Source of the DNA: CAYLHS01 sp964594235
Lineage (GTDB): Bacteria; Actinomycetota; Acidimicrobiia; Spongiisociales; UBA4744
Assembly: GCA_964594235.1 (NCBI GenBank)
Contig: CAZQMF010000016.1
Coordinates: forward strand, 1-31,174
Length of the DNA: 31,174 nt
Direction of reading: 5' to 3'
Notes under the pieces: generated by a model
Databases searched by the model: none
What the model was told of the DNA's origin: nothing
What the model saw: only the letters and a program-made list of their open reading frames with translations
Made by a program: the position numbers and the translations under genes
Part shown: in pieces, positions 13,974 to 21,422 of the stretch
Layout: each line of letters begins with the position of its first letter
Position numbering within the stretch: the first letter of the stretch is position 1

Positions 13974-15115
13974 TGGAACACAACATCGCCCGTGACCTTC
14001 TCGAGGGGTATGTCGACGGCACACTGGAGCCGGAGACGAGGGATGCAGTTTTGGCGCATCTCAGCGAGTGCGCCGCGTGTCGTGCGTTGATCGAAGGCGT
14101 GGAGCCGATCCGGTTCAGCACGGAGGCGATGCGCGTTGGCACGTGGGAAGATGACCGATTCAGGCGGGCGGCACGGAGGGGACTGGCGAGGGTCGCGTTC
14201 GACCTCGCTGCGTGGATTCTGATCGGGGTGGTCGCCGTGTGGGCGCTGTCTTCGTTCGTCGCGGTCCCGATCGTGGTCGATCGCGGGGATCGACCCGATG
14301 CTGCCTTGATGGCGACGTGGGACCTCGCAGTCATGCTTCAACCCGGTGCGGAGATCACCGAGTGGCGGTCGAGTGCAGGACTGATTTCTCGTTCTTTCGA
14401 CATCCCGACGGTCCTCCGGGTGGGAGGCAGTACAGAAGATCTGGGTGTGGTCCAATCCCGGCTTGGCCCGTGGAGCTTCTCGGGAGAGCACGGCGGTCCT
14501 CTTGTTTCGCAGGTTCAGGAAGATCGGGGCACGGAAGCGAGCCTGGAGCACCTGCCGCCGGGGACCGTGGCGACCGTCGAGCTGGGTTGGCTTCAGGCGA
14601 TTGACATCGCCGACGCACAGGCGCTGATGGATGCACACTCCGACGTGTCGGTCATCTGGGCCGGGTTCCCGACCGGACCCGGTTCGACAGGCCTGGTGGC
14701 CGGTTTCGGGGCAGAAGACATGCCTGGCTATCTGGGGTACGGAACGTGTTCGGTGGATCCTCCGAACGCTCGGTTCGGTTGGGGCGGGTTCTCGATGGGA
14801 TCGGCTGGCTCGCTCGATCCACTTGTGGAACCAAGCATCACCCATGCCTTGGATCAGGTGAGGCGAGCGATGGACAATCTGGTGTCGAGAACCGAGTTCG
14901 TCGACGCGATCGGTCGGTTTGGAGGAGCCTCTCCCGCCGACGTCGAGCATGCTCGTGAGTACCTGGCCGGTTCGAACCCGGGGGTGGTGTCGATGGTGGT
15001 GACAGGCCCAACCGATCTCGTCAGACAGTTCGTGCACGATGCCGCACCTCCCGTGGTAGTCGTGCGGGCGGTCGACTTCTGGAACTGGTCCGGTCCGATT
15101 TGTGGAGGTCGATGA
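13973..15115 (+). CDS. Transmembrane anti-sigma factor with zinc-finger-like N-terminus
   Basis: A 380-residue protein. Its cytoplasmic N-terminus carries the zinc anti-sigma signature His29-x3-Cys33-x2-Cys36 (HLSECAACRAL). One membrane helix lies at about 78-100, and a large C-terminal domain of about 270 residues is probably outside the cell. The C-terminal part has GTVATVELGWLQAIDIADA, VSVIWAGF and, near the end, VVSMVVTGPTDLVRQF. These resemble the sigma-factor-regulator C-terminal domain of Bacillus YhdL-type proteins; this is my reading, not a search. Starts overlap on both sides, so sigma, anti-sigma and the next membrane gene form one coupled unit. A GTG at 13970 is an alternative start. 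Confidence 0.88.
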   Translation: MEHNIARDLLEGYVDGTLEPETRDAVLAHLSECAACRALIEGVEPIRFSTEAMRVGTWEDDRFRRAARRGLARVAFDLAAWILIGVVAVWALSSFVAVPIVVDRGDRPDAALMATWDLAVMLQPGAEITEWRSSAGLISRSFDIPTVLRVGGSTEDLGVVQSRLGPWSFSGEHGGPLVSQVQEDRGTEASLEHLPPGTVATVELGWLQAIDIADAQALMDAHSDVSVIWAGFPTGPGSTGLVAGFGAEDMPGYLGYGTCSVDPPNARFGWGGFSMGSAGSLDPLVEPSITHALDQVRRAMDNLVSRTEFVDAIGRFGGASPADVEHAREYLAGSNPGVVSMVVTGPTDLVRQFVHDAAPPVVVVRAVDFWNWSGPICGGR

Positions 15116-15822
15116 TGGGTACGTTGCAGCAGGTTGAGTCGGCCCGCAAACTCGCCAGGTACGCCATCGTCATCGGCTATGTCATGGCACTGGGAGCGCT
15201 GATCCTCGCACTCGTGAACGACTCTCCTCGAGTGCCTGCGAACCTTTGGGGAGTTGCCAGAGCAGTGGCGGTGGCCGGGCTCTTCTCCATCTCGCCGACA
15301 GTCGCCCTGCTGGCTCTGCGGGGGAGACCGAGGTTGTTGCCGGCCGCTGCAGCAGTGGCACTCGTCGCCGGCCCGTTCACGCTGTCGGTGCTCGGCCTCG
15401 TCATGGTGGTTCCGGCCGTGCTCTGGATCAGCGCGTTCTCCCGTTGGCCCCGCCCCGTGCGGACCGTCTGGCGGGAGACGGTGCTCTGGTCGACGATCGT
15501 GATCGTCGCGGCCTGTGCATTCGTCTCTCTCTTTCTCCACCAGGACCCGAGGTGCACTCGCTTCTACTCCGATGGCACGGCGGAGACGTCGGTTGCGACG
15601 GGAGGCGGATGGCTGTGGCAAGGAACCTCGGGAACCGTTGTCTCGAGCGTTCTGTCCGGTGGCGAGGTGCGGAGCGAGGAGTGTACGAGCGACATCGTGG
15701 TCTGGTGGGAGGCACTCGCGTCACTTGGATTCGCAGCAGGATCAGTCGTGATCGCTGCGCGCGGTGGTGCTCCCACACGCGCCTCGTCCGGCGCCTACGC
15801 TGTGCCCGATGGCCACAGATGA
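15112..15822 (+). CDS. Uncharacterised integral membrane protein
   Basis: A 236-residue protein with five or so hydrophobic segments (near 17-37, 48-68, 75-100, 122-142 and 200-217). A polar loop with two Cys and several Gly (about 145-195) is probably extracytoplasmic. I recognise no family. The ATG at 15112 overlaps the anti-sigma stop (ATGATG context), with GGAGG 4 nt before it; the ATG at 15115 is equally possible. Being the third gene of the coupled sigma unit, it may help sense or transmit the signal, but that is inference. Its last 14 bases overlap the following CoA-binding gene. Confidence 0.8.
   Translation: MMGTLQQVESARKLARYAIVIGYVMALGALILALVNDSPRVPANLWGVARAVAVAGLFSISPTVALLALRGRPRLLPAAAAVALVAGPFTLSVLGLVMVVPAVLWISAFSRWPRPVRTVWRETVLWSTIVIVAACAFVSLFLHQDPRCTRFYSDGTAETSVATGGGWLWQGTSGTVVSSVLSGGEVRSEECTSDIVVWWEALASLGFAAGSVVIAARGGAPTRASSGAYAVPDGHR
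15796..15801 (+). promoter_or_regulatory. Probable -10 box of the CoA-binding protein gene
   Basis: TACGCT lies 7 nt before the ATG at 15809, inside the 3' end of the preceding gene. It suggests an internal leaderless promoter separate from the sigma operon. Confidence 0.4.
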
Positions 15823-16210
15823 TCTGATTCGCCGCCTACTCACTCCCCGCGGACGGTGGGCCGTCGTTGGACTGTCGCCCAGACCTGACAGGGCGAGTCA
15901 CGACGTAGCGGCGTTCCTTCAGGACCTCGGGTTCGAGATCGTTCCGGTGAACCCGACCATCGACGAGGTACTCGGCGTGCGGGCGTATCCGGATCTGGCA
16001 TCGATTCCTGGTCGGATCGACGTCGTCGACATCTTCAGACGAGAACCCGGACCGCACGTGGATGAGGCACTGGCGATCGGAGCGAGCGCCGTGTGGATGC
16101 AGCTGGGCGTGATCGACGAAGCGGCTGCATCCAGGGCACGTGCAGCCGGCTTGCAGGTCGTCATGGACCGGTGCCCCAAGATCGAGTACCGGAGGCTTCA
16201 TCTGGCCTGA
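15809..16210 (+). CDS. CoA-binding (YccU-like) protein
   Basis: A 133-residue Rossmann-fold protein of the small CoA-binding family. The pattern is clear: WAVVGLSPRPDRASHDVAAFLQ, FEIVPVNPTIDEVLGVRAYPDL, IDVVDIFRREPGPHVDEALAIGASAVWMQLGV and the C-terminal VVMDRCPKIEYRRL. It matches the nucleotide-binding domain of succinyl-CoA synthetase alpha and occurs alone in many bacteria; the physiological role is not settled. The ATG at 15809 gives the expected N-terminus. Longer versions would overlap the upstream membrane-protein gene by more than 50 bases. Confidence 0.9.
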   Translation: MATDDLIRRLLTPRGRWAVVGLSPRPDRASHDVAAFLQDLGFEIVPVNPTIDEVLGVRAYPDLASIPGRIDVVDIFRREPGPHVDEALAIGASAVWMQLGVIDEAAASRARAAGLQVVMDRCPKIEYRRLHLA

Positions 16211-16618
16211 CAGTCGACAGCTGACAGTCGCCGTTCTCCAGCAATACTCGCGCAGCGAGCCGTACCTGGTACCTCGTACCTCGTATCGTGCCCTGGAGGG
16301 TCGCGAGCGGGCTAGGTTGTTGGGGACGGCCCCCTCCGTCCTCGGCCTTTGGCCGAGTCCACCTCCCCCATTCCGGGCTGCGCCCGGCCCCCCTCCGGCT
16401 CCCCCCAACGCTCAGCCTCAGGCTTCGCTGGGGGGAGAGAACCACTCGCTTCGCTCGCGAGGGGAGGAAACGGGGACGGCCCGCTCCGTCCTCGGCCTTT
16501 GGCCGAGTCCACCTAACGGTCGCTGCGCTCCCTGGGGGAGGAAACGACCGGTCGCCGTTCAGCGGATGTGGTCGCGAACTGATGACTGAAGACTGATGAC
16601 TGATGAAGGGTCCCTTCC
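16211..16618. repeat. 408-bp repeat-filled gap between convergent genes
   Basis: I see no gene. From the left: three heptads (CAGTCGA, CAGCTGA, CAGTCGC; 16211-16231) directly after the TGA of the CoA-binding gene, then four 7-bp GTACCTS-like units (16262-16289). Two plus-strand copies of the GC-rich repeat follow (about 16316-16435 and 16472-16543). Four minus-strand heptads lie at 16575-16602, then the hairpin GAAGG-GTC-CCTTC (16605-16617) 1 nt from the zinc-ribbon stop. The second GC-rich copy lacks the CCCCC block seen in the others. Peptides read through here are only the repeats translated. Confidence 0.8.
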
Positions 16619-16777
16619 TCAGTCATCTTGCTCCTCATACACGATGTCCCAGCGGTCGAGGCAGTCTGCGCACCGGTAGACGAGGATGTCACCCGCCTGG
16701 AAGCCCTCTTCGGGCGGCTCCGAGATCAGGTGTGCGGTTCCTCCACAGTCGACACACGTGATGGTCTGTCCGTCCAT
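16619..16777 (-). CDS. Small zinc-ribbon protein
   Basis: A 52-residue acidic protein with two Cys-x2-Cys knuckles, Cys8/Cys11 (TCVDCGG) and Cys36/Cys39 (YRCADCLDRW), spaced as in a zinc ribbon. The ATG at 16777 is preceded by a strong AAGGAGG at 5 nt, which decides the start against the longer frame that would lie inside the neighbouring gene. Its first 52 bases overlap the 3' end of the KamA-type gene in another frame, so the two are co-transcribed. Function is unknown; it could serve as a metal-binding accessory. Confidence 0.82.
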   Translation of the reverse strand: MDGQTITCVDCGGTAHLISEPPEEGFQAGDILVYRCADCLDRWDIVYEEQDD

Positions 16778-18087
16778 GCGAGCCTCCTTGGCGGGCGTGG
16801 GTGGTGTGGCCGTTCGGTTCGGGGTCGGAGGAAGAAGAAGGGAGCGTCGAGAGGTTCGAGATCGTCGACCCACGTCGCGTGGGGGTCGTATCGGGCGAAG
16901 AACGTGCGCCCGACCCACGACGGATCACGTGCCTGCAGGAACGAGAGCGAGAACACGCGGTGCTGTCCGACGGTGGGCATGCCTTGGATGAGCATCTTGC
17001 CGGGTGATGTCGACATCACCGGTCCTCTGACGGTCCTGCCGAGGCCCGACACCTGCCGGTACGCCTCGGTGAAGATTCGATGGGTCTCCGCCAGCGGTAG
17101 CTCGAAGTAGCCGCGGGCGCCCGTGTTCCTGATCACAAACATGTAGTAGGGAACGATGCCGAGTTGCACCTGTCTTCGCCACATGTTCGCCCACACCTGT
17201 GGGTCGTCATTGATGTGACGGGCGACCGGCGACTGTGATCGCACGACGGCCCCGGTGTCACGGATGCGCCGGACTGCCTCCTCGGCGACCGGCGTGGATA
17301 GCTCTCGCGGATGGGTGTAGTGGGTCATCACTGCGAGGTGGAAGCCGTGGTCGGCGACCGACTCGAGCAGGCGCATCAGTTCGTCGGCATCGTCATCGGT
17401 GACGAATCGGTGCGGCCGCGACGCCGGGATTTTCGTGCCGATGCGGATGGTGGTCAGCCCGCCAGGCCGAGCGTCGAGGATCGGTTGCAGGTAACGCGAG
17501 AGGACGGGAGCCCGCATCACCATCGGATCACCTCCGGTGATGAGCAGATCGGTCACACTGGGATGATTGTTCAGGTAGCGGATGAGCGGCCCAATGTCCG
17601 AGGAGACGATGCGTTCGTCCCCGACGAACTGCGGCCATCGGAAGCAGTAGGTGCAGTATGCGGGGCAGGTCTGGCCTCGCTTGGGGAAGAACAGGACGGT
17701 TTGCCGGTACTTGTGCTGGATGCCGGGAAGCGGTGCATCATCGAGGACGGCCGCGTTGAGGTCGAGCTGGCCGGCAGGATGGGGGTTGAGCGAGTGGTGG
17801 ATCTTCTGCACCTCGGCGCGGAGGGCGTCACCGGTCAGGATGTCCAGTCGTTCGAGGGTGGCCGAGTCCAGCATTTCGGGCTGTGGGAAGACCAGCCTGA
17901 AGATGGGGTCGTCGGGAACCTTGGACCAGTCGATCAGCTCGAGTTGGTACGCGTTGACCCGGAAAGGAAACACGTGTGTCAGGAGTTGGAGGGTCCTCCG
18001 TTGCTCCTCGCTCCAGGAGCGCAGTTGGGGTATGCGATCGATGGTCCCGCGTCCATACGTACGTCGTGAGTTCGCCCAATCTCCCAT
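16726..18087 (-). CDS. KamA-family radical SAM protein (lysine 2,3-aminomutase-like)
   Basis: A 453-residue enzyme with the radical-SAM cluster motif Cys141-x3-Cys145-x2-Cys148 (CPAYCTYCFRWPQF), the GGDP segment for SAM binding (ITGGDPMVM), and a late MSTSPGKM segment whose Lys is a candidate PLP ligand. Classical aminomutases interconvert alpha- and beta-lysine using PLP and a SAM radical. This belongs to the divergent CPAYC branch, so the substrate is uncertain. The last 25 residues (Arg/His/Pro-rich) lie over the start of the zinc-ribbon gene. The ATG at 18087 has TATGGT 6 nt upstream, which points to a leaderless message. Confidence 0.88.
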   Translation of the reverse strand: MGDWANSRRTYGRGTIDRIPQLRSWSEEQRRTLQLLTHVFPFRVNAYQLELIDWSKVPDDPIFRLVFPQPEMLDSATLERLDILTGDALRAEVQKIHHSLNPHPAGQLDLNAAVLDDAPLPGIQHKYRQTVLFFPKRGQTCPAYCTYCFRWPQFVGDERIVSSDIGPLIRYLNNHPSVTDLLITGGDPMVMRAPVLSRYLQPILDARPGGLTTIRIGTKIPASRPHRFVTDDDADELMRLLESVADHGFHLAVMTHYTHPRELSTPVAEEAVRRIRDTGAVVRSQSPVARHINDDPQVWANMWRRQVQLGIVPYYMFVIRNTGARGYFELPLAETHRIFTEAYRQVSGLGRTVRGPVMSTSPGKMLIQGMPTVGQHRVFSLSFLQARDPSWVGRTFFARYDPHATWVDDLEPLDAPFFFLRPRTERPHHPRPPRRLAWTDRPSRVSTVEEPHT

Positions 18088-18093
18088 ATATCG

Positions 18094-18099
18094 ACCATA
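18094..18099 (-). promoter_or_regulatory. Probable -10 box of the KamA-type gene
   Basis: Minus-strand TATGGT lies exactly 6 nt before the ATG at 18087, with no Shine-Dalgarno between them. It fits the leaderless pattern of other single-gene units here. Confidence 0.45.
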
Positions 18100-18126
18100 C
18101 CCGATGAGCCGGGGGCGTGTAGAGGG

Positions 18127-19521
18127 TCACTCGCCGAGCTGGTCGGTCTCGATCGGTTTGGTGAAGAATCGCAGGTACGCGTAGCCGAGCAGGCCCGCCA
18201 GGAGCGAACCGGCGAAGATGCCGGTCTTCGCCTTGTCGATGTGCTGGATGTCGGTGAACGCGAGTGTCGCGATGAACAGGGCAACGGTGAAGCCGACCCC
18301 TGCGAGCAGCGCCACCCCGAAGAGGTGGTGCCATGTGGTGTTCTTGGGCAGCTTTCCGATACCCAGTTTGACTGCACCGGCGGTGAACAGGGACACTCCG
18401 ACGAACTTGCCGACGAGAAGGCCGATTCCGACGCCGAGGGTCACCTTGCTCGTCAGTTCGGCCAAGAGATTGACACCGGCAAACCGAACGCCCGCATTCG
18501 CGAGGGCGAATACCGGAATCACGAAGAACGAGCTCCACGGGGCGAGCGCGTGCTCGAGTCTGTTCAGCGGTGGGATCGACTCAGACGCGATGGAAGCTAC
18601 CTGCCTGGCGCCGTGATCTGCACGAGCTTGTGAGTGGCGTGAGGTCTCTTCTGGACCGTAGGCCTTGAGTAGGTATTCGGTCTTGTCGTAGTACGCCTTG
18701 TCGGAGTACATGGCGATCGCAGGCGTCAGCAATCCGAGGAACACGCCTGTGAGTGTCGGGTGGACGCCCGACTCGAGCATGAAGTACCAGATGACGATTC
18801 CTACGGCCCAGTAGAACCCAGATGCACGAATGCCGGCCCGTTCCGCGATCTTGACGAACCCGAACAGGGCAACGGCACCGAGGAGATAGAAGATGGCGAG
18901 GTTCTGTGTGTAGAAGATGGCGATCACGATGATGCCGCCGATATCGTCGGCGATGGCGAGGGTGAGCAGGAACAGCTTCGCGCCGAGAGGAACCCGTTTG
19001 GAGACGAGCGCGAGCACACCGACCGAGAACGCAATGTCGGTTGCAACCGGAACTCCCCAGCCTCGGATGGCAGACGGACCGAGGTCGTGCACGAAGGCCA
19101 GGTAGATCAGCGCCGGGAAGATCATGCCGCCGAGAGCGGCGACGACCGGGAGGCCGGCCGCCTTGCGGTCTCTCAGCTCACCGACAGCCAACTCGCGTTT
19201 GATCTCGAGCCCGACGACGAAGAAGAAGATGGTCATCAGACCGTCGTTGACAACCTCCCTGAGTGTCTCGTTGAGAGCGAACCCACCGATGTGCAAGTTG
19301 ACGGCGATTTCCCAGAATCGTTCGTAGCTCTCACCACCAGGGAGGTTCGCCCAGATGATGGCGACGAGTGCTGCGACGAGCATGACGGCGCCCGATGACG
19401 CCTCGAGCTGCATGAACTCCAGCACCGGGGAGATGAACACTCTGGGGAAGACTCGTCCTGAGTGAAGCCAGGTTCGATGAACGCGTTCCGGGTCGGCCAT
19501 GGACGGCAGAGTAGTGAACAC
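18127..19521 (-). CDS. nhaA: Na+/H+ antiporter NhaA
   Basis: A 464-residue inner-membrane antiporter exchanging sodium for protons in pH and salt homeostasis. It has about twelve hydrophobic segments and the family core: FFFVVGLEIKRE (about 99-110), TDIAFSVGVL (Asp162) and the paired aspartates Asp192-Asp193 in LAIADDIGGI, which bind the ion. It is longer than the E. coli protein (388 residues), with extra sequence at the N-terminus and in a charged loop around residues 275-315 (EETSRHSQARADHGARQ). The GTG at 19521 has a GAGG 8 nt upstream; the ATG at 19500 is the alternative. Confidence 0.95.
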   Translation of the reverse strand: MFTTLPSMADPERVHRTWLHSGRVFPRVFISPVLEFMQLEASSGAVMLVAALVAIIWANLPGGESYERFWEIAVNLHIGGFALNETLREVVNDGLMTIFFFVVGLEIKRELAVGELRDRKAAGLPVVAALGGMIFPALIYLAFVHDLGPSAIRGWGVPVATDIAFSVGVLALVSKRVPLGAKLFLLTLAIADDIGGIIVIAIFYTQNLAIFYLLGAVALFGFVKIAERAGIRASGFYWAVGIVIWYFMLESGVHPTLTGVFLGLLTPAIAMYSDKAYYDKTEYLLKAYGPEETSRHSQARADHGARQVASIASESIPPLNRLEHALAPWSSFFVIPVFALANAGVRFAGVNLLAELTSKVTLGVGIGLLVGKFVGVSLFTAGAVKLGIGKLPKNTTWHHLFGVALLAGVGFTVALFIATLAFTDIQHIDKAKTGIFAGSLLAGLLGYAYLRFFTKPIETDQLGE

Positions 19522-19568
19522 GGACCAGTCCTCATACTTCGGGCAGGGGCGTAGCGAGCGAGCGTGGA

Positions 19569-19574
19569 TAGAGT
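19569..19574 (+). promoter_or_regulatory. Probable -10 box of the DUF454 gene
   Basis: TAGAGT lies 6 nt before the GTG at 19581, in the 59-bp divergent region shared with nhaA. The spacing matches other leaderless candidates in the window. Confidence 0.4.
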
Positions 19575-19580
19575 TGCCGA

Positions 19581-19967
19581 GTGGTACACCGAAGCCGTCT
19601 CGTGCGAGCGCTCTACCTCGTTCTCGGGGTCTTTTTTCTGGCGCTAGGGACGGTGGGCACGATCCTGCCCCTGATCCCGACGACGTTTCCGATCATCTTG
19701 GCGGGGTTCTTCTTCGCCCGGTCGTCTGAGCGCTTCGACGCATGGCTGGTGCACCACCGGCTGTTCGGTCCACTCATCAGAGATTGGAGAGCCGGACTCG
19801 GGTTCAGTGTTCGAGCAAAGGCCGTGGCGCTCATCGCGATCACGGTGACGTTCACCATCTCGATCGTCTGGGTGATCGAACACATCGGCGTGAGGATCGG
19901 TCTCGGGCTCCTCGCCGTTGGGATCAGCGCCTACATCCTGCAACTCCCGACAAAGGCGATGGAATAG
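19581..19967 (+). CDS. DUF454 (YbaN-like) membrane protein
   Basis: A 128-residue small membrane protein with hydrophobic segments at about 10-50 and 80-118. Between them is the family signature: PLIPTTFPIILAGFFFARSS, then WLVHHRLFGPLIRDW and a basic turn. DUF454 proteins are common in bacteria and have no established function. The start is GTG. It is divergent from nhaA and ends in a hairpin sharing its stop codon. I have no basis for a functional link with the antiporter. Confidence 0.9.
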   Translation: MVHRSRLVRALYLVLGVFFLALGTVGTILPLIPTTFPIILAGFFFARSSERFDAWLVHHRLFGPLIRDWRAGLGFSVRAKAVALIAITVTFTISIVWVIEHIGVRIGLGLLAVGISAYILQLPTKAME

Positions 19968-20116
19968 GCGAGCTGCACTCGCCAGTCATCAGTCATCAGT
20001 CTTCAGTCTTCAGCTTTCAGCACGCGACCTCGAAGGGTGCGAGACCGCAGGGCGATTGCTCTACCGAAAACCGAGAACCGAGAACCGAAGACTGAAGGCG
20101 GCTCGCGAAGCGAGCC
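19967..20116. repeat. Two facing 3' elements between convergent genes
   Basis: Plus-strand element: the hairpin GGCGAG-CTGCA-CTCGCC (19967-19983) starts on the last base of the DUF454 stop and runs into five heptads (CAGTCAT x2, CAGTCTT x2, CAGCTTT; 19983-20017), followed by CGCGACC (20023-20029). Minus-strand element: the hairpin GGCTCGC-TTC-GCGAGCC (20100-20116) follows the MoaD-like stop by 2 nt. Heptads (CAGTCTT, CGGTTCT x2, CGGTTTT, CGGTAGA; 20060-20094) and the end block (20043-20066) come next. Together they fill the whole gap and show the element in both orientations. Confidence 0.8.
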
Positions 20117-20118
20117 TC

Positions 20119-20391
20119 CTAGCCGCCGGATACGGCCTGCATGACCGTGAGGATGTCACCGTCGCGGGCGGTCGCCTCATCGTCGAGCCACGCGAAGTCC
20201 CTGTCGTTCCAGAACAGCCGAACGTGGGGTCTGAGGTTCCCCCGCTCGTCGTACAAGTGCACCTTGAGACCCGGCTGTGACTCGAGAAGCGCCGAGATAG
20301 CGCCCTTCGCCGTCGACGCATCGACCGTCAGCGATCGTATTCCGGTGATCGGCTCGAGGAGCGACGGGAGGCGTACCTGAACCGACGCCAT
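20119..20391 (-). CDS. MoaD/ThiS-like ubiquitin-fold small protein ending in Gly-Gly
   Basis: A 90-residue beta-grasp protein with VQVRLPSLLEPITG at the start, HVRLFWNDRDFAWL, the acidic DEATARDGDILTVM turn, and a C-terminal AVSGG. The terminal Gly-Gly is what sulfur carriers and ubiquitin-like modifiers need for adenylation by an E1-like enzyme. It could supply sulfur (molybdopterin, thiamine or cysteine pathways) or modify proteins; no partner E1, MoaE or ThiG gene lies in this window. The ATG at 20391 overlaps the stop of the upstream propeller gene by one base (TGATG), implying translational coupling. Longer versions of the frame are rejected on that basis. Confidence 0.88.
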   Translation of the reverse strand: MASVQVRLPSLLEPITGIRSLTVDASTAKGAISALLESQPGLKVHLYDERGNLRPHVRLFWNDRDFAWLDDEATARDGDILTVMQAVSGG

Positions 20392-21422
20392 CAGACCTGT
20401 AGGGAGCTCACGGCAAGGATGCGCGGAAGTGTCCACGGCAATGTCTCCCACGAGTCCCCACTGTCCAGGGTGAGCCCGAGTGAACCTGCCGTGGTGCCGT
20501 AGACCACCGCTCCGTTGTCATCCGTGTCCATGGCACCCCGCAGCACCTGTGTGTAGGTGGGCACGTCGGGTTGACCCGTTCCGGATACCTCCCAGCTGCC
20601 GGACCGGTTCGTCGAGCGATACACCCGGAACCGCCCGTCCACGGGCAGTCGACGTTCATCGCTGGCGAGGGGAACGATGAAGAGCGTCTTCGTAGATCGA
20701 TCGATCACCATGGGAAACCCGAATGAGCTCGGGAGGCCGTCCTCGGCATGGTCCCAGCTCCGACCTCCATCTGACGATCGGTAGACACCGCGGTGGTCTT
20801 GGCGGTAGAGCCGGTTCGAGTCGTCGGGATCAAGCACGATCTTGTGCACGCAGTAGCCGATGTCGTCGAACTCCTCGGAGGCCGCAGTCTTCGTCACTCC
20901 GGCGTTGGCCGGTGTCCACGTGGCGCCGCCATCCTCCGAGCGGAAGACACCGGCCGCGGAGATCCCGATCCAGATGTGATCGGCGTTGTCGGGATCGATC
21001 ACGATGCTGTGCAGCGCCAGACCACCGAACCCGGGTTGCCACGCGGCGCGTGTGCGGTGCTCGTTGATACCGTCAACAGGCTGCCAGGAGCCGCCGTTGT
21101 CGTCGCTCACGAACAGACCCGCCTGGTCGACACCCGCGTACAGACGACCTCCATGTCGGGCGAACGTCCAGATCTGGGTCAGGCTCCGGTCTCCACCTTC
21201 GGGCCACGAGGGGCTCTCGTCCGTCTGTGCCCAGCCGGTGAGATTGGCGGACCGGTGGATCGATGCGCCGAACCAGTTCGACGCCGTTGCGAGGAGGTAG
21301 TCTCCTGCGGCAGTTTCGGTGAAGGCTGTCACCTTCCATCCCGGCAGGACGGGACCATCGAGGTGACGCTCCACAGGGTCGAAAAACCACGCACCTTTCT
21401 CGGTTCCGACAGCGATGACCAT
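20391..21422 (-). CDS. Asp-box (BNR/sialidase-like) beta-propeller protein
   Basis: A 343-residue protein with at least four Asp-box repeats of the form S-x-D-x-G-x-x-W: SDDNGGSW, SEDGGATW, SSDGGRSW and LDSGDSW. A degenerate STNRSGSW is also present. The repeats are spaced as in six- or seven-bladed propellers such as sialidases and sortilin-type domains. There is no signal peptide and I do not see a sialidase Arg triad, so enzymatic sialidase activity is doubtful. The start has a strong GAGGAGGA 8 nt upstream. It is translationally coupled to the MoaD-like gene, suggesting the two products work together, perhaps in binding or presentation. Confidence 0.87.
   Translation of the reverse strand: MVIAVGTEKGAWFFDPVERHLDGPVLPGWKVTAFTETAAGDYLLATASNWFGASIHRSANLTGWAQTDESPSWPEGGDRSLTQIWTFARHGGRLYAGVDQAGLFVSDDNGGSWQPVDGINEHRTRAAWQPGFGGLALHSIVIDPDNADHIWIGISAAGVFRSEDGGATWTPANAGVTKTAASEEFDDIGYCVHKIVLDPDDSNRLYRQDHRGVYRSSDGGRSWDHAEDGLPSSFGFPMVIDRSTKTLFIVPLASDERRLPVDGRFRVYRSTNRSGSWEVSGTGQPDVPTYTQVLRGAMDTDDNGAVVYGTTAGSLGLTLDSGDSWETLPWTLPRILAVSSLQV

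Noticed and set aside
13868..15037. A 389-codon minus-strand open frame opposite the anti-sigma gene
   Set aside because: The plus strand encodes a clear zinc anti-sigma factor with start/stop overlaps on both sides. The minus frame has no recognisable features.
16140..16589. Plus-strand open frame encoding a Pro/Arg-rich peptide with a repeated SVLGLWPSPP segment
   Set aside because: The peptide similarity comes from translating two copies of a non-coding GC-rich repeat. The same peptide appears on the minus strand at about 8.6 kb, where the repeat is inverted.
19983..20094. A CRISPR array, considered because of the regular repeats
   Set aside because: Units are only 7 bp with no spacers of constant length, and no cas genes are near.
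20391..21422. Calling the propeller protein a functional sialidase
   Set aside because: Asp-boxes are structural and occur in many propellers. I see no signal peptide and cannot identify the Arg triad or Tyr/Glu catalytic pair.
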